Shown piece by piece: positions 1-5,855 of a stretch of 6,204 bases of DNA. The first letter of the stretch is position 1, and each line of letters starts with the position of its first letter. The DNA is from Opitutales bacterium (lineage in GTDB: Bacteria > Verrucomicrobiota > Verrucomicrobiia > Opitutales > JAFGAQ01). The notes below the pieces were generated by a model. The model searched no databases. It saw nothing but the letters and a program-made list of their open reading frames with translations, and was not told where the DNA came from. The DNA is taken from assembly GCA_028704125.1 (NCBI GenBank), contig JAQVLM010000210.1:1-6204 (forward strand), read 5' to 3'. The position numbers and the translations under genes are program-made.

Positions 1-53
1 GGATTACTGCCTCCCCCTCCGGAGCTCAGGACATGCCATTGCGTCAACTCCAT
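1..53 (-). CDS. Start of a hypothetical protein, truncated by the left edge
   Basis: Reading leftward from an ATG at 53-51, 17 codons stay open to the window edge and give MELTQWHVLSSGGGGSN. The other two frames starting at nearby ATGs hit stops within a few codons. A GGAGG ribosome-binding sequence (complement of 66-70) lies 12 nt upstream of the ATG, which is slightly long but is one of the better Shine-Dalgarno matches in the window. The start lies 25 nt after the stop of the beta-propeller gene on the same strand, so the two are probably co-transcribed. The visible residues are glycine-rich and too few to assign a family. I do not recognise the product, and its function must be read from sequence left of this window. 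Confidence 0.5.
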   Translation of the reverse strand, partial: MELTQWHVLSSGGGGSN

Positions 54-78
54 AGACGAGGACGTCCTCCGGTTGGGT

Positions 79-1263
79 TCAAATACACCTGACATATTCG
101 ATGATGTCCTTTCCTTTGAAAACGGAGCTCCATCCAGAGTTTTCCTCACCCGAAACGGCCAAACCATTCGTGAGGATCAGGCCGGATTGCGGATTCCAGT
201 CAAAGTCGCAAACATTACCACGCACTTCAGAAACGGCCCCGCTGGGATCCACCTTGATCAAAGTCCAGTCAGAAGGAGCGATGCCATGCTCCTCTTTCGC
301 GTTTTCGCGCTTCTTCAAATCAATCAAGCGGCCCTTCAGGAATACTTCCTGTCGATCGATCTCCTTCTTGCCACCGACCCCGGTTTTGAGGAGCGATTCC
401 TTGCCAAAAATCTGACTCATCATATTCAAGAAACCGAACAAGGCCTTCACCAGACGCACAGGAACCAGAACAAATTCCTTGATGGTCTCCCCAACGGTCA
501 AAGCCCGCCCGCCCCGGTCATACTTCCTCCGGATGCAATAGAGGTTTCCTTCCCTGTCCATCCGTGGACAAAGGTAGTCATACTGCTCATCCTCCAGCAA
601 GACGGTCGAACGTCCGCTTTTCATATCCACCCGGATGATGCTGCAAGGACCCAGTCCGATCGCGTTTCCACTTTGGTTGCGCCCTACCCCGGCGCTCTGA
701 TACACAAAGCTGTCCTCTTCACCCGGAATCCACGACGGGCTCAAATCCAGCGAATCTCCCTCGGTTACCGTGTGCACATCGAAACGCTCGCAGGCCGTGA
801 TCACAATACTGCTGCCATCCGCATCCCGCTTGACCGCGAGGATCTCACTCCGCGTCGGGTGATGCGCCAAATCATTCAGATGATACCGTTCCTTATGAAA
901 GACCCGCCGCTCCTCCCCGGTGTCGAGATTCTGACAAAACAAGCCCCCGACCGCATCCGTTGCCAACGAATAGTAGATCAACTCCGGCCTTGGCGAACCG
1001 GTCACCGAAAGCATGCGGACCAACAAAGAATCATCGCCACTTCCGCCACGGGATCCATTTCCCCAGAGATCGTATCCCCGGGTCATCATGCTATCCCCCG
1101 AGCCGGCCTTCCACTGCCGCCGTTCCATGGCCTGCTGATGCCGCGCGACCACTTGGGCGGCAAAGGCACTCTCGATTTCGACCGGCTTCGCCCCATTGCG
1201 GGACACATACAGCCGCCCTCCGGAAATGTAAGCGTAATTCATGGTTGTAAGGAACCATTGCAT
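79..1263 (-). CDS. Cytoplasmic beta-propeller-like (TolB/PD40-type) protein of unknown function
   Basis: 394 residues from the first ATG. A TTG at 1335 would add 24 poorly structured residues, and an ATG at 1242 (MNYAYISGGRLYVSRNG) is a credible alternative because the first beta-strand begins there. Several segments look like propeller blades: roughly residues 127-157 (LNDLAHHP... then an IVIT strand), 174-190 (LSPSWIPGEEDSFVYQS, close to the PD40/TolB pattern), 228-245 (YDYLCPRMDREGNLYCI) and 350-366 (VCDFDWNPQSGLILTNG). No signal peptide is visible, unlike periplasmic TolB. Residues about 260-287 (inside TIKEFVLVPVRLVKALFG and onward) form a hydrophobic to amphipathic helix, followed by a charged, lysine-rich stretch (about 298-327) that interrupts the propeller. 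A basic helix near residues 30-52 (VVARHQQAMERRQW) precedes the blades. The fold is inferred from motifs and no enzymatic residues are evident. It probably scaffolds a protein complex, perhaps with the product of the next gene. Confidence 0.78.
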   Translation of the reverse strand: MQWFLTTMNYAYISGGRLYVSRNGAKPVEIESAFAAQVVARHQQAMERRQWKAGSGDSMMTRGYDLWGNGSRGGSGDDSLLVRMLSVTGSPRPELIYYSLATDAVGGLFCQNLDTGEERRVFHKERYHLNDLAHHPTRSEILAVKRDADGSSIVITACERFDVHTVTEGDSLDLSPSWIPGEEDSFVYQSAGVGRNQSGNAIGLGPCSIIRVDMKSGRSTVLLEDEQYDYLCPRMDREGNLYCIRRKYDRGGRALTVGETIKEFVLVPVRLVKALFGFLNMMSQIFGKESLLKTGVGGKKEIDRQEVFLKGRLIDLKKRENAKEEHGIAPSDWTLIKVDPSGAVSEVRGNVCDFDWNPQSGLILTNGLAVSGEENSGWSSVFKGKDIIEYVRCI

Positions 1264-1285
1264 CCTGTGCGATCCGCGGGATTCC

Positions 1286-1309
1286 GTCAACGCCCTTTCC
1301 GACGTTGAC
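1286..1309. promoter_or_regulatory. 7-bp inverted repeat upstream of the propeller gene
   Basis: GTCAACG (1286-1292) and CGTTGAC (1303-1309) are perfect inverted arms separated by 10 nt. They lie 23-46 nt upstream of the chosen ATG at 1263. A TATCAT (complement of 1315-1320) resembling a -10 element lies just upstream, without a clear -35 partner. The repeat could be an operator or a leader hairpin. If the gene really starts at the TTG at 1335, the repeat is inside the coding region and means less. Confidence 0.25.
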
Positions 1310-1399
1310 ACCGGATGATAGCTCTCTGGGTCCAAATGCGAGGGACTAATCGTTAAAGCTCACTAAACCTGGCGGATGCACGCGAGATCAACCGAGGAA

Positions 1400-1427
1400 T
1401 TGACATCTTACAATATCTGCATATACG
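1400..1427 (+). promoter_or_regulatory. Putative sigma70-type promoter of vapBC
   Basis: A perfect TTGACA (1400-1405) is followed after 16 nt by TATACG (1422-1427), a 4 of 6 match to the -10 consensus. Transcription would start at about 1434-1435, on or next to the ATG at 1435. The antitoxin message would then be leaderless if that ATG is used, or carry a leader of about 12 nt if translation starts at the in-frame ATG at 1447. No Shine-Dalgarno sequence precedes either ATG, which fits this reading. Confidence 0.45.
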
Positions 1428-1444
1428 TAAGTCAATGATTGTAA
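1408..1444. promoter_or_regulatory. Inverted repeats over the vapB start, possible autoregulatory operator
   Basis: TTACAAT (1408-1414) and ATTGTAA (1438-1444) are perfect 7-bp inverted arms 23 nt apart. Nested with them are TTGAC (1400-1404) with GTCAA (1431-1435), and TTAC (1408-1411) with GTAA (1427-1430). The arms cover the promoter and the antitoxin start. In toxin-antitoxin modules of this type the antitoxin DNA-binding domain, usually together with the toxin, represses its own promoter through such repeats. Assigning this role here is inference from position and symmetry. Confidence 0.4.
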
Positions 1445-1680
1445 AAATGACGAGTAAGCGACAGGTTACTTTTCCCCGGGAAGTGACCGACAAGCTGAGC
1501 TTAAAGAAAGGAGACGTTCTTCATCTTTCAGCCACACCGGATGGGATATTGATTCGCCCCCATCGCTTCGATCCCGAAAAACTCGCCCCTCTACGAGACA
1601 AGATCAATCGCGACACGCCCGCACCCGACTTCGAGACAATCCGCCATGCCAGCTCGAACGACCCAAGTCTACGGCATTGA
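1435..1680 (+). CDS. vapB: VapB-type antitoxin with AbrB/MazE (SpoVT-AbrB) fold
   Basis: 81 residues. Residues 1-44 match the swapped-hairpin AbrB pattern: TSKRQVTFPREVTDKLSLKKGDVLHL followed by the DGILIRP strand, in which the Q-V-T-F-P, L-x-L-K-x-G-D and I-L-I-x-P positions are typical. This half should dimerise and bind operator DNA. The C-terminal half (about 45-81, DPEKLAPLRDKINRDTPAPDFETIR) is charged and likely disordered until it wraps around the toxin and blocks its active site. The gene overlaps the downstream toxin gene by 35 bp, the usual arrangement for coupling antitoxin and toxin synthesis. The start at 1435 is the first ATG; an ATG at 1447 (MTSKRQVTFP) is also possible and would leave the domain intact. 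The family is clear, and the vapB name follows from the PIN-domain partner. Confidence 0.9.
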   Translation: MIVKMTSKRQVTFPREVTDKLSLKKGDVLHLSATPDGILIRPHRFDPEKLAPLRDKINRDTPAPDFETIRHASSNDPSLRH

Positions 1681-2059
1681 TACTTCGGTTTTTGTCCGTC
1701 TGCTCACCGGACATCCGCAGGCAGATTTCGATGCCACTGTCTCCGCTATCCAAAAACTACTCGAATTCAATCCGGGCGCAGAGTTAGTGGTGTCCAATCA
1801 AGTTATTGGAGAAGCCTACATCACGCTCCAGTTCCACTACGGGATATCAAAATCAGACGCAAAACAAGGGATTCGGGCTCTTCTATCGGAAGGCGTCATC
1901 TCTCCGCTCAACGGATCGTCCATCCTTGAAATACTGAAAAACAATACGGGAGCAGGACTGGTGGATCGATTGATCGTTCAGGACTATCAGCAAAAAGGGC
2001 TCATCACGCTGACCAACGACAAAGCCATGGCGAAGATCCCTGGGGCGAAAGCCTTGTAG
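1646..2059 (+). CDS. vapC: VapC-type PIN-domain ribonuclease toxin
   Basis: 137 residues, a normal length for VapC. The PIN-domain acidic residues are all present in order: D12 in YGIDTSVFVRLL, E56 in NQVIGEAYITL, D107 in AGLVDRLIVQ and D125 in LTLTNDKAM (as TNDKAM). In this family they coordinate Mg2+ or Mn2+ for single-strand RNA cleavage, typically of tRNA or rRNA, which stops translation when the antitoxin is degraded. The toxin therefore looks catalytically intact. The ATG at 1646 lies inside the antitoxin gene with no strong ribosome-binding site, so translation is probably coupled to vapB. The RNA target cannot be read from the sequence. The pair sits between a divergent unrelated gene and a polysaccharide-degradation gene, as expected for a mobile or addiction module, but I see no transposase or attachment site. 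Confidence 0.93.
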   Translation: MPARTTQVYGIDTSVFVRLLTGHPQADFDATVSAIQKLLEFNPGAELVVSNQVIGEAYITLQFHYGISKSDAKQGIRALLSEGVISPLNGSSILEILKNNTGAGLVDRLIVQDYQQKGLITLTNDKAMAKIPGAKAL

Positions 2060-2150
2060 CCGCCACTCACGCCGGCTTGGGCACCGCCAATTGCAAGCAC
2101 ATTGTTGCATGCTCAGCCATGCGAATTGCATGCAGCGCCAGACTCCGCCG
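2060..2150. repeat. GCATGC-rich repeat-like intergenic segment after vapC
   Basis: Directly after the vapC stop the DNA becomes internally repetitive. TTGCATGC occurs at 2105-2112 and again at 2126-2133, with CATGC at 2118-2122 between them. GCCAATTGCA (2086-2095) and GCGAATTGCA (2121-2130) are 9 of 10 identical. The CATGC at 2118-2122 can pair with GCATG on either side (2107-2111 or 2128-2132), giving two mutually exclusive short hairpins, and TGCAA (2092-2096) can pair with TTGCA (2105-2109). No poly-T follows, so this is not a standard terminator. It resembles a dispersed intergenic repeat or the remnant of one; whether it is repeated elsewhere cannot be seen here. Confidence 0.35.
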
Positions 2151-2154
2151 GGGG

Positions 2155-2184
2155 TTGTCACGATTGACATTCGGACATCATAAT
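2155..2184 (+). promoter_or_regulatory. Putative promoter for the GH9 gene
   Basis: TTGTCA (2155-2160) and CATAAT (2179-2184) each match the sigma70 consensus at 5 of 6 positions and are 18 nt apart. Transcription would start near 2191, leaving a leader of about 235 nt before the GH9 ATG. A perfect TTGACA at 2164-2169 lies between them, but only 9 nt from CATAAT, and has no well-placed -10 of its own. CGGAC (2172-2176) and GTCCG (2186-2190) form an inverted repeat centred on the -10 element, a typical repressor position. Confidence 0.38.
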
Positions 2185-2191
2185 CGTCCGT

Positions 2192-2425
2192 TGCGACTTG
2201 ATTCAGCTCAAGTCCTCAGCCATTTTGTCGTTCCAAGTCAGTAACCCCCGGGCAAACTCCAGCGACCATACCGCTCCCGCTGACCCGAAAATTAAACACT
2301 TCAAATTGAAACACAGCTTATTCTTACGCCTTTGTTCTAATATGAGAAACCACACCAACAGACCGATTCATCCCCCTTCAAATCATCCATTCGCCGGCGA
2401 GGCAGGACGCAGGAATTCCCCGAAA
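2192..2425 (+). other. Long leader or intergenic region before the GH9 gene
   Basis: No convincing gene lies here. The GH9 reading frame is open upstream to a TTG at 2198, but the residues encoded before 2426 are low-quality (many N, P, H and R) and would bury the signal peptide, so I treat them as non-coding. One landmark is the perfect palindrome TTCAAATTGAA (2300-2310) in an AT-rich patch, flanked by direct repeats AAACAC (2294-2299 and 2309-2314). It could be an operator or part of a leader structure. I see no recognisable riboswitch. Confidence 0.4.
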
Positions 2426-4894
2426 ATGCGATCCCTTTTCCTTGCAGGCATTCTAACCCTGTCATCCTTACCCGTCATGACACAAGCCCAGGTAACGCTC
2501 ACTGAAAACGAAACCTTCTCAACCGCAGGTCTCGACTATCTGGTATTCAACAATTGGTACGACGGCACCTTCAGTGACGCGAAAATCGCCGCCATCGAAA
2601 TCATCCATCACGATGTACGAGTGGCCACTAACGGAGATGTCCGGCTCAGCCCGACGCCGATGCAGTGGGATCCCACTCCGGCCATCCGGGAAAAGCGGGC
2701 TCTGAAGGATCAGGGAGCGATCGAGGTCGACCTTGGGTATCCTCAGCACCAATTCAACTACACGATCCGGACCAGCGTTGACGGCAACGCCTTGCGAATA
2801 GCCCTGGTGCTGGATCAGCCGCTGCCGGAAGCACTGGTTGGCAAAGCCGGGTTCAACCTTGAATTCCTGCCAGCCCGCTATTTCAGCAAAAGCTTTCTCA
2901 TGGACGATCAAGGCGGGCACTTCCCGCTCCACCCGAGAGGACCATCCGCCCGCAGCGAGGATGGTTCTGCCATCCCAATGCCGCTGGCATCCGGAAAGCG
3001 CATCGTGCTCGCCCCCGAGGATCCGGAACGCCGCATCTCAGTGGATGGACACGGCTCGGAGTTGATGCTACTCGACGGGCGCAATCAGGCACAGAACGGC
3101 TGGTTCGTTCTCCGCTCCCTCATTCCCGCGTCCAAAACCGGCACCGTGATCGAATGGACTGTCGAAGCCAATGTGATGGAAGGCTGGACCCGCCCAACCG
3201 TCATTGCCCATTCGCAAGTCGGATACCACCCGAAGGCCGCGAAAACCGCGGTTCTCGAGCGGGACCCGCGTTCACCCGATCCCGAAAAGGCAAGCCTGCT
3301 CAAACTCGACACCGATGGCGCATGGAAACCAGTGCTCTCCGGAAAACCCGAATTCTGGGGCAAGTGGCTTCGCTATTCGTATTTCACCTTCGACTTTTCG
3401 TCCGTCCGCGAAAATGGACTCTACGCCATCGAAGCCGATGGGAAAACGACACATGCCTTCCGCATCGACGAGCGCGTGTATGATGAAATCTGGCACCCCA
3501 CGCTGGATGTGTATTTCCCAGTTCAGATGGACCACATGAGAGTGCGTGAAGGCTATCGGATCTGGCATGGTCTATCCCATATGGACGATGCCCGTCAGGC
3601 CCCGGTTGACCATGAGCACTTCGACCTCTTCCGCATGGGATCAACAACCGACACACGCTTCAAACCGGGCGAACATATTCCCGGCCTGAACATTGGAGGC
3701 TGGTATGACGCGGGAGACTTTGACATCCGCACCCAATCCCAATATGCCACGGTCCAGAATCTGGTGATGATATGGGAAACCTTCCGCCCGATGCGGGACG
3801 AGACCACCGTCAGTCAGGAGCGCAAACGCGTCTGGCTGCACCAACCGGACGGCGTTCCAGATATGCTGCAGCAAATCGAGCATGGAACCTTGGGCCTGCT
3901 CGCCCAACACCGCGCAGTCGGTCATGCGATTCCGGGAATAGTCGAGCCGGACCTCAAGCAATACACCCATCTCGGTGACGGATCGACCAAGACGGATGGC
4001 TTGATCTACGATGCCTCGCTCGGACTCGACGAAGAGAAAGACGGCAAGAGCGGGCTACCCGATGACCGTTGGGCATTCTCCACAAATACTTCCGCTCTCA
4101 ACTACGGCTCAGCCGCAGCTCTGGCCGCCGCCAGCCGCAGCCTCAAAGGATACCGGGATGAACTTGCCGAAGAATGCCTCCAAACCTCACTTAAGGTATG
4201 GGAATTCGAAAAGAATCGCGAACCGAACCGTTTCTTCCACGGCAACACGACCGGAGGCTTTGTTGAGGACGAACGCCTCGAGGCCGCTCTCGAACTCCTC
4301 CTGACCACTGGCGACAGTCAATACGCCGATGCCATCCGCGGGTCCACCGACTCCATGGGAGAACGCTTCCCCTTCAACGCGGCGGTTTTGGTAAGGGCTA
4401 TTCCCCACATGGATGAAGCCTATCGCGAAACAATCAAACAACGGACCATCCGTTTCATGGAGGAAGGGCGCGCCTTCGCCGGGGAAAACCCATTCGGAGT
4501 TCCCATCACCCGGGGCGGATGGGCTGGAAACGGGATGATCATGAACTTCGCCGTGTCCAACTACCTGCTCCATCGGGCCTTTCCGGACATCGTTGGCCCG
4601 GAAGCCACCTTCAAAGGACTCGATTACCTGCTCGGATGTCATCCGGGATCCAATGAATCGTTTGTTTCTGCGGTCGGTGCACATTCAAGGGACAAAGCCT
4701 ATGGCAACAACCGTGCGGACTTCTCCTTTATCGCGGGAGGAATTATCCCGGGCGTTCTGGTTCTGAAGCCGGATTTCCCGGAAAGCAAATCAGATTGGCC
4801 CTTCTTCTGGGGACAAAACGAGTATGTGATCACGATGGGTGCTCCATACATCTTCCTTGCCCATGCGGTGGCCGACCTCGCCGCCAACCAATAA
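2426..4894 (+). CDS. Secreted glycoside hydrolase family 9 enzyme with N-terminal Ig-like domain
   Basis: 822 residues. The ATG at 2426 is chosen because AGGA (2411-2414) lies 11 nt upstream and a signal peptide follows at once (MRSLFLAGILTLSSLPVMTQAQ, cleavage near 20-22). An in-frame ATG at 2342 would hide the signal. Residues about 25-250 form a beta-rich module (VATNGDVRLSPTPMQWDP near 66-83). About 256-347 is the Ig-like domain common before GH9 domains (SQVGYHP start, GLYAIEADGKTTHAFRI end). About 350-818 is the (alpha/alpha)6 catalytic barrel. GGWYDAGDFD (424-433) carries the paired aspartates D428 and D431 that position and activate water, and NEYVITMGAPYIF (798-810) carries the general acid E799. 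The segment LGCHPGSNESFVS (736-748) matches the conserved motif before the active-site loop, but the usual PHHR reads GNNR (760-763). It should hydrolyse beta-linked glucan or glucosamine-type chains by inversion. There is no dockerin or recognisable carbohydrate-binding module. The exact substrate is open. Confidence 0.93.
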   Translation: MRSLFLAGILTLSSLPVMTQAQVTLTENETFSTAGLDYLVFNNWYDGTFSDAKIAAIEIIHHDVRVATNGDVRLSPTPMQWDPTPAIREKRALKDQGAIEVDLGYPQHQFNYTIRTSVDGNALRIALVLDQPLPEALVGKAGFNLEFLPARYFSKSFLMDDQGGHFPLHPRGPSARSEDGSAIPMPLASGKRIVLAPEDPERRISVDGHGSELMLLDGRNQAQNGWFVLRSLIPASKTGTVIEWTVEANVMEGWTRPTVIAHSQVGYHPKAAKTAVLERDPRSPDPEKASLLKLDTDGAWKPVLSGKPEFWGKWLRYSYFTFDFSSVRENGLYAIEADGKTTHAFRIDERVYDEIWHPTLDVYFPVQMDHMRVREGYRIWHGLSHMDDARQAPVDHEHFDLFRMGSTTDTRFKPGEHIPGLNIGGWYDAGDFDIRTQSQYATVQNLVMIWETFRPMRDETTVSQERKRVWLHQPDGVPDMLQQIEHGTLGLLAQHRAVGHAIPGIVEPDLKQYTHLGDGSTKTDGLIYDASLGLDEEKDGKSGLPDDRWAFSTNTSALNYGSAAALAAASRSLKGYRDELAEECLQTSLKVWEFEKNREPNRFFHGNTTGGFVEDERLEAALELLLTTGDSQYADAIRGSTDSMGERFPFNAAVLVRAIPHMDEAYRETIKQRTIRFMEEGRAFAGENPFGVPITRGGWAGNGMIMNFAVSNYLLHRAFPDIVGPEATFKGLDYLLGCHPGSNESFVSAVGAHSRDKAYGNNRADFSFIAGGIIPGVLVLKPDFPESKSDWPFFWGQNEYVITMGAPYIFLAHAVADLAANQ

Positions 4895-4927
4895 GCTGAT
4901 TCTCTCCATGGGGTGAACCGATCGCAT

Positions 4928-4940
4928 TCCGGCGACCGGA
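4928..4940. other. Small inverted repeat in the GH9-SDR intergenic gap
   Basis: TCCGG (4928-4932) and CCGGA (4936-4940) form a 5-bp stem with a 3-nt loop, without a following T-run, so it is unlikely to terminate transcription. The 97-bp gap (4895-4991) holds no other recognisable signal, and read-through from GH9 into the reductase gene is plausible. Confidence 0.2.
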
Positions 4941-4991
4941 TCACTCCAGAGCTGGACAACCGCTTCCAATTCACGCAGGCTTGCTTCGCGT

Positions 4992-5765
4992 ATGAAACCA
5001 CTGGCCATCATCACCGGAGGAGCACAGGGTATCGGAAAGGCTACCGCCCTCCACTTATTGCAAATGAACTGGAGGGTGGCTATCATTGACCGGGATGCCG
5101 AAGCAACGGAGGAATTCGCACATTCCTGCGGGAATGATCATCTTCTCGCGATCATCGGAAACACCGGGGTCGAGGATTCCGTGCTCCATGCCTTTGACCA
5201 GATCCGGCAATGGCAATGCGCTACGGATCAGCCTTCTGGAGCCAATCTGTTGGTGAACAATGCAGGCATCGCCAATGCCCATTCCGGCCCCATCGAGAAC
5301 CTGTCACTCGAATCCTGGAACCGTTGGATCGACAGCCACCTTACCAGTGCTTTCCTCTGCACCCGATCCGCCGTTCCGATGCTGCGGGAACGCAATGGCA
5401 GCATCGTCAACATCGCATCCACCCGTGCCCTCCAGTCTGAGCCCCACAGCGAAGCCTATGCCGCCGCCAAAGGCGCACTCGTCTCCCTCACCCATGCGCT
5501 CGCCATCAGTTTGGGACCCGACATCCGGGTCAACGCCATTTGCCCCGGATGGATCGAAACCGGAAACCTCCAGAAGGCTTCTGCCTGCCGACCCATTCAG
5601 CACAGCGATGCCGACCGCGAACAGCATCCGGTCGGGCGCGTCGGCGAAGCCGAAGACATCACCGGATTGATCGCCTTTCTAGCCGGCCCCCAATCGGGCT
5701 TCATCACCGGGCAGTCATTCGTGGTAGACGGAGGCATGACCCGCAAAATGATCTACGTCCCCTGA
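4992..5765 (+). CDS. Classical short-chain dehydrogenase/reductase (SDR), likely NAD(H)-dependent
   Basis: 257 residues, the standard length of a classical SDR. The Rossmann cofactor motif TGGAQGIG is at 8-15. D33 at the end of the second strand (VAIIDRD) favours NAD over NADP. NNAG (89-92) stabilises the central sheet. The catalytic Ser, Tyr and Lys are S143 (NIAS), Y156 and K160 (YAAAK), followed by NAICPGWIET (181-190) and the C-terminal FVVDGGMTRKM. The Asn of the usual Asn-Ser-Tyr-Lys tetrad is replaced: the segment reads IDSHLTSAFLCT, with H116 where N is normal. The ATG at 4992 fits the first beta-strand, with a weak GCAGG (4975-4979) 12 nt upstream. The gene follows the GH9 gene on the same strand and could reduce or oxidise a sugar-derived ketone or alcohol in the cytoplasm, but the family is too broad to name a substrate. 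Confidence 0.95.
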   Translation: MKPLAIITGGAQGIGKATALHLLQMNWRVAIIDRDAEATEEFAHSCGNDHLLAIIGNTGVEDSVLHAFDQIRQWQCATDQPSGANLLVNNAGIANAHSGPIENLSLESWNRWIDSHLTSAFLCTRSAVPMLRERNGSIVNIASTRALQSEPHSEAYAAAKGALVSLTHALAISLGPDIRVNAICPGWIETGNLQKASACRPIQHSDADREQHPVGRVGEAEDITGLIAFLAGPQSGFITGQSFVVDGGMTRKMIYVP

Positions 5766-5792
5766 TGGGATTGCACTGAATAGGTTCAACCC

Positions 5793-5809
5793 CTTCTCTC
5801 GCAGAGAAG
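5793..5809. terminator. Perfect hairpin between convergent genes, possible terminator
   Basis: CTTCTCT (5793-5799) and AGAGAAG (5803-5809) form a 7-bp perfect stem with a 3-nt loop, 28 nt after the reductase stop and 47 nt beyond the stop of the opposing small gene. Its position between convergent genes suggests a shared transcription stop. Neither side has a T-run directly after the stem, so it is not a textbook intrinsic terminator. Confidence 0.35.
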
Positions 5810-5855
5810 CTAGCGTCCGGCCGCTCTTATAAAAAAGAAAATGGCGCAAACAGAC

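Noticed and set aside
73..1308. 411-codon open frame on the plus strand opposite the propeller gene
   Set aside because: Its composition (rich in R, H, P and I with no motif) is typical of an antisense shadow, whereas the minus strand shows PD40-like blades and a coherent fold pattern.
1264..1335. Upstream TTG start for the propeller protein
   Set aside because: TTG is a poor start, no ribosome-binding site precedes it, and the extra 24 residues look unstructured and overlap an inverted repeat.
1883..2170. 95-codon minus-strand frame overlapping the end of vapC
   Set aside because: Most of it is the shadow of vapC; the rest is the repeat-like segment, and the Cys/Trp/Arg-rich peptide has no recognisable fold.
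2164..2184. Promoter made of TTGACA (2164-2169) and CATAAT (2179-2184)
   Set aside because: The 9-nt spacing is far too short for sigma70; TTGTCA at 2155-2160 gives an 18-nt spacer instead.
2198..2425. N-terminal extension of the GH9 protein
   Set aside because: It begins with TTG, has non-protein-like composition and would place a clear signal peptide in the interior; AGGA at 2411-2414 supports the ATG at 2426.
4187..4684. 165-codon minus-strand frame inside the GH9 gene
   Set aside because: It lies opposite well-conserved GH9 catalytic sequence and shows no motif or start signal of its own.
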